Notes: generated by a model not told the origin, from the letters alone. Positions 1 to 10,762 are shown, counted from the first letter of the stretch. The stretch is 64,000 nt of DNA from Flavicella sediminum (GCF_006381105.1 NZ_VDET01000008.1:124001-188000); one strand, 5' to 3'. Translations and numbers: made by a program.

Positions 1-34
1 CAACAGCACCTGCTCCAACAACGGTAACTTTCAT
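1..34 (-). CDS. mdh: Malate dehydrogenase, N-terminal fragment
   Basis: Only the first eleven codons are inside the window. They read MKVTVVGAGAV, the start of a Rossmann-fold dinucleotide-binding domain (GxGxxG begins at GAGAV). This opening is typical of the LDH-like malate dehydrogenase of Flavobacteriia, which interconverts malate and oxaloacetate in the TCA cycle. The gene runs leftward out of the window and lies downstream of the LtaS-like gene on the same strand. So short a piece could belong to another NAD-binding enzyme. Confidence 0.6.
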   Translation of the reverse strand, partial: MKVTVVGAGAV

Positions 35-222
35 TTTGTTTATATTTAGATGTTTTACTTAAATCTCTGAAGTAAAATTACTAAATAATAGCTAAATAAA
101 CATGCTTTTGGTAGATAGATTTCTGAAAAAACAGCAACTCTTAAAGCTTTAAAATCAGTAGGATTGTATTGAGGATATGTTATTTATTTCCTATGATTTT
201 TATCACTTTAGTAAATGAAAAA

Positions 223-2100
223 TTATTTTCTTTCTAAGAAATCTTGGTAGCTGTTTTGAGTGATCGCTTTTCCTAAGTCTTCATGTTTTTTTGCATTGTT
301 TCCTGTTGAAATGATTTCTTTTTTACTTAGGTAGTCGTATACAAAAACATTGTCTTTACTGATGTTTCCAAATCCACGGTTGAATATATAGTGCGCATAG
401 TGGTTTTTTGAACTTGTAAAAATGTTCTTGCTCCATTCAAATTTAGTGGTGTCTCCTTTTAGTAAAGAAAGTAAAGTATATGGGAAATCAGATTGTGATC
501 CAAAAGTGTCTACTTGTTCGCTTGTTTTATTGAGTGCACCTCCTATCCATAACATGGGTATGTGGAATTTTTTCGGACTGTTAAAGGCACCTTCGTGCTT
601 TGGTTGTGCGTGTCCATGGTCTGCCATAATTACAATCAATGTATTTTTCCACCAAGTTTGTTTTTTTGCATGCGCAATAAAATTTCCAATGGTTTTGTCG
701 GTATAGGCATGGGAGCTTCTGAATTTGTCTGTGTCTGTGGTTTTTCCAAATTTATAGCTGTCTGGAAATTCAAAAGGTTCATGACTGGATAGTGTAAATA
801 GGGTTTTGAAAAATGGTTGTTTTGTAGTTTCACGATCAAGGTCTTTTGAGAATTTGTTAAAAAGCACATGGTCATGGGCTCCCCATTTTGAATTGTGGTC
901 TTTGCTATCAAAATCACTTTCGTCAACAAAGTAATCTACTCCACCAGATCTTAAGTAGGTTTTCATATTTCCAAAACTCAAGTCGCCACCATGGTAAAAA
1001 GAGGTGTTGTAACCTAGTTTCTCCATTTCTTTAAATAAAGAAGGAAGCGTTCTGGTTTTGCTTGGTGATTTGATGATGCTTTTGTGTGCTTGCGGGAAAT
1101 AGCCACTTAATATGGCAACCAAACCTTTGTCGCTTCTGTCTCCATTAGCGTAGAAGTTCGTAAAGAACAAGCCTTCTTTTGAAAGTTGGTTTAAGTTTTC
1201 TGTAACGGTGGGTTCTCCATCCAATGCTCCAACTAGTTTGGCGGTAAGACTTTCCCAAATGATTAAAATGACATTGGGTTTGTCTGTGTTTAAAATAGTT
1301 GTAAATCTTGAGTCTATCGGGGCATTGTTTATTAATTCGTTTTCTTGTTGAATCAGTTTTTGAGCTTCTTCTATTGGTGATAATAGGAACGGATTTGTCA
1401 TGTCGTAACTATTAGAGCTAACGGCATTGGCAAAATTCCAAGCGTAGTTTATGGCTGCATGATTTGCATACATTTTATCAGAAAAATAAACATTGCTGTG
1501 ATTGATGGGGGTATTTTGAAGTCCGCCACGCATGATAATAACTAGGGAACCTGTGGTGAGTAGAAGAATAGGGAAATTCCAAATTGATTTTTTGCCAAAG
1601 CTTGAAAATCCTTTGTTAATGACTTTGTTGAAAATGATGCCGCAAAAAATGGAGCTAAGTATCCATGCGCCAATCGTTAAATAAAGTTCAAGAGTTGGGA
1701 CAGAAGCTAGCATTTCTCCTGGGGTATTGATATAGGTTAAAGGAGTTGCATCAAGTCGTATTCCCCACGGGCCATATAAAGCCAAGTCGAATAGCAATAA
1801 TAAAATCATTAGAACAATAAAGATATAGGTGTAGGTCTTTAGTATGTGTTTTAGAAATGTAGTCGAATTAAAAAGAGAGCTAATAGTGATAAGTAAAAAG
1901 GGGATACTAGCAAGGTATGCACTAAAGGCTAGGTCTAACTTGAATCCGTAAATGGGTATTTGTAGAAAGGTAGTAAAATCTAGTTCTGCAGTTTTGCTGG
2001 CGTAAAAAGCTAAAAAAGTAAATCTGGCAATGATAAAAAACAGTACCCAAACACTGAAATAATTTAAATTGAATAATAATCTGTTTTTCAAGGACTGCAT
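223..2100 (-). CDS. LtaS/MdoB-type membrane sulfatase-fold phosphotransferase
   Basis: This is a 625-residue inner-membrane protein with about five hydrophobic segments in residues 10-200 and an extracytoplasmic alkaline-phosphatase/sulfatase-superfamily domain from about residue 270. Visible metal-site features are the Glu in NVILIIWES and the late ADHGH motif. The position where relatives carry the catalytic Thr reads GDRSDKG, so Ser323 would be the nucleophile. The family moves phosphoglycerol or phosphoethanolamine groups onto envelope glycans. Bacteroidota lack lipoteichoic acid, so the acceptor here is unknown. It lies between gyrB and mdh on the same strand, behind a strong hairpin that separates it from gyrB. 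Confidence 0.85.
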   Translation of the reverse strand: MQSLKNRLLFNLNYFSVWVLFFIIARFTFLAFYASKTAELDFTTFLQIPIYGFKLDLAFSAYLASIPFLLITISSLFNSTTFLKHILKTYTYIFIVLMILLLLFDLALYGPWGIRLDATPLTYINTPGEMLASVPTLELYLTIGAWILSSIFCGIIFNKVINKGFSSFGKKSIWNFPILLLTTGSLVIIMRGGLQNTPINHSNVYFSDKMYANHAAINYAWNFANAVSSNSYDMTNPFLLSPIEEAQKLIQQENELINNAPIDSRFTTILNTDKPNVILIIWESLTAKLVGALDGEPTVTENLNQLSKEGLFFTNFYANGDRSDKGLVAILSGYFPQAHKSIIKSPSKTRTLPSLFKEMEKLGYNTSFYHGGDLSFGNMKTYLRSGGVDYFVDESDFDSKDHNSKWGAHDHVLFNKFSKDLDRETTKQPFFKTLFTLSSHEPFEFPDSYKFGKTTDTDKFRSSHAYTDKTIGNFIAHAKKQTWWKNTLIVIMADHGHAQPKHEGAFNSPKKFHIPMLWIGGALNKTSEQVDTFGSQSDFPYTLLSLLKGDTTKFEWSKNIFTSSKNHYAHYIFNRGFGNISKDNVFVYDYLSKKEIISTGNNAKKHEDLGKAITQNSYQDFLERK

Positions 2101-2175
2101 ATTTTTATTTTTTTTGCAAATCTCGTTAAAAAAAACGAATTGAATTATGAGGATGAAAAAAGTTCTTAAAAAATA

Positions 2176-2207
2176 AAAGGACTGCTTTTTGGGAAAAGCA
2201 GTCCTTT
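2176..2207 (-). terminator. Terminator downstream of gyrB
   Basis: A perfect 14-bp inverted repeat (AAAGGACTGCTTTT) surrounds a four-base loop. It sits about 30 bases past the gyrB stop and before the LtaS-like gene, so it probably ends gyrB transcription. Confidence 0.8.
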
Positions 2208-2234
2208 ATATATGTAATAAGTCGTTATTGAATG

Positions 2235-4202
<1,968 letters not shown>

Positions 4203-4227
4203 TTATGCTGTTCAAAAACGAGCCAAA

Positions 4228-4235
4228 CAAATATA
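4228..4235 (-). promoter_or_regulatory. -7 element of the gyrB promoter
   Basis: Read on the minus strand this is TATATTTG, an exact TAnnTTTG match, 53 bases upstream of the gyrB ATG. No good TTG is present 19-20 bases further upstream, so the call is moderate. Confidence 0.5.
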
Positions 4236-4595
4236 ATTAAATAAGCGTTTTTAAAAAGCTATTTGTTTAAAACTTTAAAAATTGTTGATAAATACAAAAA
4301 CGCCTTAAATCGTCTAAAAAACACCTTAAATAAGAAAGTTTATTTCTTGTGTAACTCGGCTGTTTTGAAAATAACAAAAATGGATTAGCGGTTAAATTTC
4401 AGCTTTTTGAAATTGGAGGAAAACGTCAAGTTTGATAAAGTTAGCTTTGTTTTTTTTAAAATTTTAAAATGAGATTTACATTTAAAAGAGTAAACGAATG
4501 CTTTGTTTAAAATGAATTTAATTTAAAGTTAACAAGTCTCTTAGACTTGTTAGATTTGGTAATCTATAGCCGTATTTTTTTTCAAGAGGAATCCC
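4236..4595. other. Non-coding region between gyrB and the gatC operon
   Basis: I see no convincing gene in this AT-rich divergent spacer. It holds an imperfect direct repeat (CGCCTTAAAT then CACCTTAAAT near 4300-4335) and the inverted repeat annotated at 4530-4552. Both flanking genes have promoter-like boxes at the edges of the spacer. Confidence 0.6.
4530..4552. repeat. Perfect inverted repeat upstream of the gatC promoter
   Basis: TAACAAGTCT and AGACTTGTTA form 10-bp arms around a CTT loop. It lies about 45 bases upstream of the predicted gatC -33 element, has no T tract and follows no plus-strand gene, so it is not an obvious terminator. It may be an operator or a leftover repeat. Confidence 0.6.
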
Positions 4596-4626
4596 TTCCA
4601 ACTCCGCTAAAACTTTCGTAATTTTG
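4596..4626 (+). promoter_or_regulatory. Promoter of the gatC-gatA-gatB/aspS operon
   Basis: A TTC at 4596-4598, a 20-base spacer and TAATTTTG at 4619-4626 match the Bacteroidota promoter pattern (TTG, about 20 bp, TAnnTTTG). The gatC ATG follows 40 bases downstream. Confidence 0.65.
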
Positions 4627-4665
4627 CCGACTTAAAAGTTTGACTTGTAAACTAAATAGATAAAG

Positions 4666-4935
4666 ATGAGTAAAATTATGACAGTCGACGTCTTGTCGAG
4701 TATTAAAGGAGCAAAACCGTCAGAAGCGGTCAATCAATTATTTGATGTGATAAAAAATGCACATCCTACAAATAATAATGCTGCTGTTAATGTCCATAAT
4801 AATGCGGTTTCTTTAGATGATTTAAGAGAAGATGTTGTTATAGAAAGTTCAGCAATTGAAAAGCAAATAATTATAGAGAATTTTCCGAACGAGAAGGATG
4901 GGTATTTAGTTGTTGCTAAAGTTATAGAAGATTAA
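4666..4935 (+). CDS. gatC: Divergent GatC-like subunit of the tRNA amidotransferase
   Basis: This 89-residue protein would be called hypothetical from its N-terminal half. Its C-terminal half, LREDVV..S followed by PNEKDGYLVVAKVIE, matches the conserved GatC tail (LREDxVxxS, then apExxdGyfvVPkVie). GatC is the small scaffold that stabilises GatA and wraps around GatB in the GatCAB amidotransferase. The usual GatC start, containing a hxLArL-like helix, is not recognisable and is replaced by MSKIMTVDVLSSIKG. Position supports the call: it is the first gene of the operon, its stop is one base from the gatA ATG, and gatB follows. I infer a functional but divergent GatC. Confidence 0.75.
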   Translation: MSKIMTVDVLSSIKGAKPSEAVNQLFDVIKNAHPTNNNAAVNVHNNAVSLDDLREDVVIESSAIEKQIIIENFPNEKDGYLVVAKVIED

Positions 4936-4936
4936 C

Positions 4937-6337
4937 ATGGAGTCTCAGATAAAAAAAATACACCAACAATTGGTGTCTAAACAGATAACTTGTACTGCTT
5001 TGGTGCAAGAAAAATTGGAGTTATTAAAACAAAACACGTACAATTCGGTCAATTCGTTGTTAGATACATTGGCGCTAGATTTGGCAGCTAAGGTAGATGC
5101 GAAGATTGCCAATGATGAAGAAATTGGTTTGCTAGAAGGAATTCCTTTTGGTATTAAAGATGTGTACATGGTTCAAGGAACCTATACAACGGCTAGTTCT
5201 GATTTGTTGAAGAAATACAAATCGGCGTATACAGCAACTGCCATTCAAAAATTATTAGATGCAGGCGCTATTCCTTTGGTAAAAGAAAATTGTGATAGTT
5301 TTGGTCATGGTTCTTCTTCTGAGAATACGATTTTTGGAGCGGTGAAAAATGCAATAAATCCTGAATTGGTAAGTGGAGGATCTAGTGGTGGTTCTGCAGT
5401 AAATGTAGCCAAAGAATATACCGTTTTTTCTATCGGAGGAGATACAGGAGGGTCTGTTCGTCAGCCAGCAGGTTACAATAATATATATGGTTTAAAACCT
5501 AGTTACGGAAGAATTTCTCGATATGGTTTGATGGCCTATGCTTCTTCAACGGATTGTGTTGGTCCTTTGGCTAAATCTATTGAAGACATTCGAATTGTTT
5601 TGAATGTAATGAGTGGAAAAGATGGAAGAGATCAAACAAGTTATGTTTCTGAAGAAATTTCAGAAGCTTCTGTTTTAGAATCAAAAGAAATTAAAACGGT
5701 AGGCTACTTTAAAAACTTTATTGAAAGTGAAGCAATTGCCCCACAGGTAAAAGCTGATTTTTTAGCAAGTATTGAAAAAATAAAAGCAAAAGGAATTGAA
5801 GTAAAAGAATTGGATTTCTTTAAATCTGATACTTTGGTTTCTACCTATTATACATTAGCAATGGCTGAAACGGCTTCCAATTTGTCTCGATTAGATGGAA
5901 CAAATTATGGAAATAGGATAGAGGGTGAAAACTTAAAAGATACCTATTCAATTACACGTTCAGAAAATTTTTCAGAAGAAACAAAAAGAAGAATTGTAGG
6001 AGGAAATCAAGTTTTATCTCAAGGTTTTTCTGATGCTATTTACTTAAAAGGTTTGGCATTAAGAGATCAGATTTCTGCAAATTTCGACAAAGATTTTAAA
6101 GAAGTAGATGTGATTTTATCACCAGTAACACCGGCAAGTCCGCCTAAAATTGGAGATAGTTTAAATGATCCTTTGGCGATGTATTTGTCAGATGCTTACA
6201 CGGTAGGTTTTAGTTTAGGACAACTACCAACGTTAACTGTACCTCAAGGAACAGTGACAGGGATGCAAGTTACTGCAGCCAAAAATAATGATGCAACGGT
6301 ATTGAAGTTTGCTAACTTCTTAAAAGATACACTATAA
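4937..6337 (+). CDS. gatA: Asp/Glu-tRNA amidotransferase subunit A
   Basis: This 466-residue amidase-signature protein hydrolyses glutamine and supplies ammonia to GatB. The Ser-cisSer-Lys catalytic set is complete: Lys74 in FGIKDVY, cis-Ser149 in GGSSGGSA and nucleophile Ser173 in GGDTGGSVRQPAGY. The spacing (75 and 24 residues) is the same as in characterised GatA. The conserved GLKPSYGRISRYGL block follows. It is slightly shorter than the usual GatA of about 485 residues. The gene starts one base after gatC ends, and its stop overlaps the ATG of the next gene, indicating translational coupling and a 1:1 complex. Confidence 0.93.
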   Translation: MESQIKKIHQQLVSKQITCTALVQEKLELLKQNTYNSVNSLLDTLALDLAAKVDAKIANDEEIGLLEGIPFGIKDVYMVQGTYTTASSDLLKKYKSAYTATAIQKLLDAGAIPLVKENCDSFGHGSSSENTIFGAVKNAINPELVSGGSSGGSAVNVAKEYTVFSIGGDTGGSVRQPAGYNNIYGLKPSYGRISRYGLMAYASSTDCVGPLAKSIEDIRIVLNVMSGKDGRDQTSYVSEEISEASVLESKEIKTVGYFKNFIESEAIAPQVKADFLASIEKIKAKGIEVKELDFFKSDTLVSTYYTLAMAETASNLSRLDGTNYGNRIEGENLKDTYSITRSENFSEETKRRIVGGNQVLSQGFSDAIYLKGLALRDQISANFDKDFKEVDVILSPVTPASPPKIGDSLNDPLAMYLSDAYTVGFSLGQLPTLTVPQGTVTGMQVTAAKNNDATVLKFANFLKDTL

Positions 6338-9300
6338 TGGAATTAGAACAGTTAAACGCGGCTATTGAGGCGCACGATTTAGAATTGGTCATCGGATTGG
6401 AAACACACGTTCGATTGAATACCAAAACCAAGTTATTTTGTTCTTGTCCAAATCAAGAAATAGAAACACCAAACGAAAATATTTGTTCTGTTTGTACAGG
6501 GCAAATGGGGGTTTTACCAGCTATAAATAAAGAAGCGATTACAAAAGCAATTTATTTTGGGAAGGCGGTGAATTCCACATTTTCAAATGAGGTTATTTCA
6601 TGGGATCGTAAACATTACGAATATCCAGATAATCCAAAAAATATTCAAATTACACAATTTCACAATCCTGTGATTCCAGACGGACAAGTTTCTTGTTACC
6701 GTAATGATGGTTCGCAGTTTACTGTGGAGTTGACACAGGTGCATATTGAGGAAGATGCAGCCAAGTTAATGCACGAGAAGAAAGTTTCTTTGGTAGATTT
6801 TAACAAGGCCGGTGTTCCTTTGATTGAAATAGTTACAGAACCATGTGTTCGTAATATTGAAGATGCTTCAACCTATGCACAGTACATTCAACGTATTGTT
6901 CAGAATTTAAAAATATCAGAAGCCAATCTTGAAAAAGGGGAGTTCAAATCTGATGTATCCGTTTCTTTACGTAAAAAAGGAAGTACGGAATTAAATCCTA
7001 GAACGGAAATTAAAAACTTGAATTCGTTTAAGTTTATGGTGGATGCTTTGAGAGAAGAGATTGAAAAACAACTGAATTACTATACGGAGCATAAAGAATT
7101 TCGCCCAGATCAAACTACAGTTTTATGGGATGCGGATTTGAAGCAAACAAAAACCATGCGTAAAAAGGAGTTTGAAGCGGATTACCGTTTTATCTCTGAG
7201 CCTGATTTGCCATTTGTTTCAATTAAAGAGGTTGTCAATAAGATAAAAGTAGACAAAAGTGTATTGCCTTATGCTGTTGAATCAATTTTAATTGAAGGTG
7301 GTGTTTTGCCACAGGATGCCAAATTCTTTACGGCAGATTCTTTGCGTTCTGAGACTTTTGTTTCGATTAATGAAGTGTTAAATGATCCTTCATTTGTCGC
7401 AAAAACATTGTCAAATAATATCAAACCAGAAGACTATGCTAAAGTTGAAAAAGTAGAGGATTTGATCTCCATTTTCTCTTTGTTAAAAGCAGAAAAAGTA
7501 ACGGTGGTTTTGGTTCAAAACGGAATCAAATCATTGTTAGCGGATGCTTCTTTTGATTATAAAAAATATTTTGCAGACAATACCATTTCTGAAGCTCAGA
7601 TTCAAGAAGCAATTCAAAAAGTAATTGCAGAAAATGAAGCGGTAGCCAATGATATTAAAAACGGAAACCAAGGAAAAGCAGGAATTCTTGTTGGAAAGGT
7701 GATCGCAATTATTGGTAAAGGTGCTTCAGGAAAAGTAATTCGTCAGGGAATTTTGGATGGAGTCCAAATTGATAATTCTACGCTTTCACAAGTTCAGGGT
7801 ACTGGTTCAAAAGAAGAAGTAAAGGCTAATGGCGAACAGCTAACGGCCAAGGAGGAAGAAATTCTTCCTACCATTCCTTTGATCATCAAAGAAGAATATA
7901 GAACACATAAAATTTCTGAATTATCAGAAAATATCATTTCAGAAAAAGTAACTTTAGCGGGTTGGGTATCAAGTGTACGTGATCATGGTGAATTGATTTT
8001 TATTGATTTACGTGATTCTAGCAATGAAATCTTACAAGTTCGTTTGAGTAGAGAATCTTTTCCAAACTTAGATGAGTTGGTAAAGTTGAAATCAGAATCT
8101 GTAATTACAGTTACAGGTGTTATCGTTCAACGTAAAGAAGATGATTACAATGCAGGTTTGCGTTCAGGAAAAATTGAGTTAGAAACTTCAGAATTGGAGA
8201 TTTTAAACTTGTCTAGAACTTTGCCTTTTGAAATAAAAAGAGCAACACGTACCAGTGAAAATGTACGTTTCCAATACAAATTCTTAGATCACAGAAATGA
8301 AGATGTAAGAAGAGCTGTGGTAAACAGACATAGAGTGATTAAGTTGATGCGTGATATTTTAGACGAACAGGAGTTCTTAGAAATAGAAACGCCAATTTTA
8401 ACGGCAGGTACCGATGAGGGAGCAAGAGAATTTATTGTTCCTACAAGAAAACAACCAGGTTCGTTTTATACATTGCCACAGGCGCCACAGCAATTTAAGC
8501 AAATGTTGATGGTGGGTGGTTTTGAAAAATATTTCCAAATAGCGCGTTGTTTCCGTGATGAAGATTCACGTGGTGACCGTCAGCCAGAATTTACACAGTT
8601 AGATATTGAAATGGCATATGCAAGTATGCAGCAAATAATCGATTTGAATACAACAATGTTCAACGAGATTGTTCAAAAAATCTATGGTAAAAAATGGATT
8701 TTAAAACCTTTTGAGGTCATTACCTACAAAGATGCGATGGATAAATATGGTTGTGATCGACCAGATTTACGTTTCGGATTGGTAATGCAAGATATTACGG
8801 AGATTGTAAAAGACACAACTTTCCAGGTATTTAGCAAGCCTATTGAAGAAGGTGGAATTGTAAAATGTATCAAAGTTTCTGCCAAAGAGCAAGGAAACAA
8901 ACGTATGTCTAAAGGTCAAATTGAAAAATTGACTTCAATTGCACAAGATCACGGATTGGGTGGATTGGCTTATATTATTGTCAATGAAAACGATTTACAG
9001 TCGCCAATTATTAAATTCTTAGGAGAAGAAATTGCGGCAGGAATTATTTCAGCAACTGATGCACAAGTAGGAGATATTGTATTTTTCTCTGCAGCAGATT
9101 ATGCAACGGCAAACAAAGCATTGGATGCTGTTCGTCAAGAAATGGGTGCCATGTTGCGTTTGATCAATCCTAAGGAATTACACCCTGCTTGGGTGGTTGA
9201 TTTCCCTATGTTTGAAAAAACGGATGAAGGACGTTGGACATTTACACACAATCCTTTCTCTATGCCGGCTATGTACGACTTAGACAAGCATATGAATGGT

Positions 9301-9678
9301 AAAGAAGAGGAGATTGGAAGTATCATCGCTCAACAATACGATTTGATTTTAAATGGATATGAAATCGGTGGAGGATCTGTTCGTGCACACAAACCAGAAA
9401 TATTGGAAGCTACCTATAAAAATATGGGTTACGATAAAGAAGGGATGATGAGAAGTGTTGGTACGATGTATGAAGCTTTCCATTATGGAGCACCACCACA
9501 CGGAGGTATTGCCTGGGGAGTAGATAGGTTGATGATGATTTTAGAGAAAAAAGCTTCTATTAGAGAGGTAATGGCTTTCCCTAAAACTGGAAGTTCTGAA
9601 GATTTATTATTTGGAAGTCCTTCGCAATTATCAGATAAAAAAGTAGAAGAAATGAATGTGAAAATTATGAGAAAATAG
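6337..9678 (+). CDS. gatB/aspS: GatB-aspartyl-tRNA synthetase fusion protein
   Basis: One uninterrupted 1113-residue reading frame joins two enzymes. Residues 1 to about 480 are GatB: GLETHVRLNTKTKLFCSCPNQ near the start, DFNKAGVPLIEIVTEP, a SDVSVSLRKKGS block, and a C-terminal YqeY-like helical tail. An E/K-rich linker covers about 484-521. From about 522 it is a full bacterial-type AspRS: an OB-fold anticodon domain with VRDHGELIFIDLRD, class II motif 2 (FRDEDSRGDRQPEFTQLDIE), the bacterial GAD insertion, and motif 3 (GGIAWGVDRLMMIL). His550 in RDHGE is the residue I recall for non-discriminating AspRS, which also charges tRNA-Asn; discriminating enzymes such as E. coli's have Leu. Together with GatC and GatA this would make Asn-tRNA by transamidation. 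Confidence 0.95.
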   Translation: MELEQLNAAIEAHDLELVIGLETHVRLNTKTKLFCSCPNQEIETPNENICSVCTGQMGVLPAINKEAITKAIYFGKAVNSTFSNEVISWDRKHYEYPDNPKNIQITQFHNPVIPDGQVSCYRNDGSQFTVELTQVHIEEDAAKLMHEKKVSLVDFNKAGVPLIEIVTEPCVRNIEDASTYAQYIQRIVQNLKISEANLEKGEFKSDVSVSLRKKGSTELNPRTEIKNLNSFKFMVDALREEIEKQLNYYTEHKEFRPDQTTVLWDADLKQTKTMRKKEFEADYRFISEPDLPFVSIKEVVNKIKVDKSVLPYAVESILIEGGVLPQDAKFFTADSLRSETFVSINEVLNDPSFVAKTLSNNIKPEDYAKVEKVEDLISIFSLLKAEKVTVVLVQNGIKSLLADASFDYKKYFADNTISEAQIQEAIQKVIAENEAVANDIKNGNQGKAGILVGKVIAIIGKGASGKVIRQGILDGVQIDNSTLSQVQGTGSKEEVKANGEQLTAKEEEILPTIPLIIKEEYRTHKISELSENIISEKVTLAGWVSSVRDHGELIFIDLRDSSNEILQVRLSRESFPNLDELVKLKSESVITVTGVIVQRKEDDYNAGLRSGKIELETSELEILNLSRTLPFEIKRATRTSENVRFQYKFLDHRNEDVRRAVVNRHRVIKLMRDILDEQEFLEIETPILTAGTDEGAREFIVPTRKQPGSFYTLPQAPQQFKQMLMVGGFEKYFQIARCFRDEDSRGDRQPEFTQLDIEMAYASMQQIIDLNTTMFNEIVQKIYGKKWILKPFEVITYKDAMDKYGCDRPDLRFGLVMQDITEIVKDTTFQVFSKPIEEGGIVKCIKVSAKEQGNKRMSKGQIEKLTSIAQDHGLGGLAYIIVNENDLQSPIIKFLGEEIAAGIISATDAQVGDIVFFSAADYATANKALDAVRQEMGAMLRLINPKELHPAWVVDFPMFEKTDEGRWTFTHNPFSMPAMYDLDKHMNGKEEEIGSIIAQQYDLILNGYEIGGGSVRAHKPEILEATYKNMGYDKEGMMRSVGTMYEAFHYGAPPHGGIAWGVDRLMMILEKKASIREVMAFPKTGSSEDLLFGSPSQLSDKKVEEMNVKIMRK

Positions 9679-9700
9679 TTTGAGTCATTTTATCATATTA

Positions 9701-9731
9701 AAAAAGCTGTCCAATTTGGATAGCTTTTTTT
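9701..9731 (+). terminator. Terminator of the gatCAB/aspS operon
   Basis: AAAAAGCTGTCC and GGATAGCTTTTT form a 12-bp stem with one G-T pair and end in a run of eight T residues, 23 bases after the fusion gene's stop. Confidence 0.85.
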
Positions 9732-9823
9732 TTGACTTCATTTTAAAATAAAATATAAAGAAGCGGTAAAAGTAGACCGCTAAAATTGCTTTATATTTGC
9801 GGCATATTTAAAAATTGAAAATC

Positions 9824-10762
9824 ATGAAAAATTATTTCTACGGACTTTTGGTCTTATTGATTGTTGGGTGTTCGGTTCAGCAAAAAGTAGTGCAAACGGT
9901 TCCGCAAGTTCAAAGTACTCCTGAGCCTATTGTTGAAAAAGTAAAAGTGCTCAAACGAAAAGTGGCTATTGCTCGTTTTTCAAATGAAACTCAATATGCA
10001 AAAGGTGTTTTTTACGACAAAAGTAACGACCCATTAGGGAAACAAGCTTCCGATATTTTGGCGACCAAATTGGCTGCTAGCGATAAATTTATTTTGCTAG
10101 AACGACAAGATATGGATAAGATTTTAGAAGAAATGAAATTGCAAGGCAGTGAAGGACTTCAAAAAATTGGTGCTGATTATTTAATTATTGGTTCTATAAC
10201 AGAATATGGTAGAAAAAATACAGGCGATACGCATGTGTTTTCTAACAGTAAAACACAAACTGTTGAAGCAGGTTTAAATATTAGACTTGTAGATGTTTCT
10301 ACAGGGCAAATTATTTATTCTGAAGAAGCTAAAGGGACGGCTGAAACAACAACAAAAACAGTTATTGGTCTTGGCGAAAGCGCTGATTTTGATGCAACAT
10401 TGAGTGATAAAGCTATTTCAGGTGCGATTTCAAAATTGGTGGAAAATGTAATTAACAATTGCATGGATCGACCTTGGAAGTCTTTTATCTTGAGTGCTTC
10501 TGAAGATGGAATTTTAATTTCTGGTGGTGTTTCTCAAGGATTAAAAGTAGGCGATGTTTTTGATGTCGTTGAAGCTGGAAAAAAAATTAAGAATCCACAA
10601 ACAGGAATGTTTATTGAATTGCCAGGTAAGAAAATTGCAAAAGTTAAAATTGAATTGACAGGAGGAGATACTGTTCAGAATGAATATTCTGTAGTTTCTG
10701 TTGTTGAAGGAAGTATTGATAACAGCCGTATTAATAAATATCAAATTAAAGAAATAAAATGA
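9824..10762 (+). CDS. CsgG/HfaB-family outer-membrane lipoprotein
   Basis: The protein of 312 residues starts at the ATG of MKNYF; a TTG codon nine bases upstream is a poorer start. Residues 1-17 form a lipoprotein signal ending LLIVGC. The CsgG domain follows: KVAIARFSNETQY near residue 45, then GKQASDILATKLAASDKFILLERQD, a KIGADYLIIGSITEYG strand and the RLVDVSTGQIIYSEEAKG segment. The C-terminal part (about 200-312) resembles a flagellar-assembly T-like beta domain (GLKVGDVFDVVEAG). CsgG proteins form oligomeric secretion pores or envelope scaffolds. No curli genes are near, so curlin export is unlikely. The downstream gene overlaps its stop by four bases, and the DUF4810 and DUF799 genes that follow are frequent partners of CsgG-like proteins. 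Confidence 0.88.
   Translation: MKNYFYGLLVLLIVGCSVQQKVVQTVPQVQSTPEPIVEKVKVLKRKVAIARFSNETQYAKGVFYDKSNDPLGKQASDILATKLAASDKFILLERQDMDKILEEMKLQGSEGLQKIGADYLIIGSITEYGRKNTGDTHVFSNSKTQTVEAGLNIRLVDVSTGQIIYSEEAKGTAETTTKTVIGLGESADFDATLSDKAISGAISKLVENVINNCMDRPWKSFILSASEDGILISGGVSQGLKVGDVFDVVEAGKKIKNPQTGMFIELPGKKIAKVKIELTGGDTVQNEYSVVSVVEGSIDNSRINKYQIKEIK

Noticed and set aside
422-792. Open frames on the plus strand opposite the LtaS-like gene
   Set aside because: They have no promoter, domain or plausible composition and lie antisense to a strongly conserved gene.
7780-7900. Missed stop between gatB and aspS
   Set aside because: I read the frame through the linker codon by codon and found no stop; the downstream part begins with a normal AspRS OB fold.
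9815-9823. TTG start of the CsgG-like gene
   Set aside because: The ATG nine bases downstream gives a standard lipoprotein signal and TTG starts are rare.
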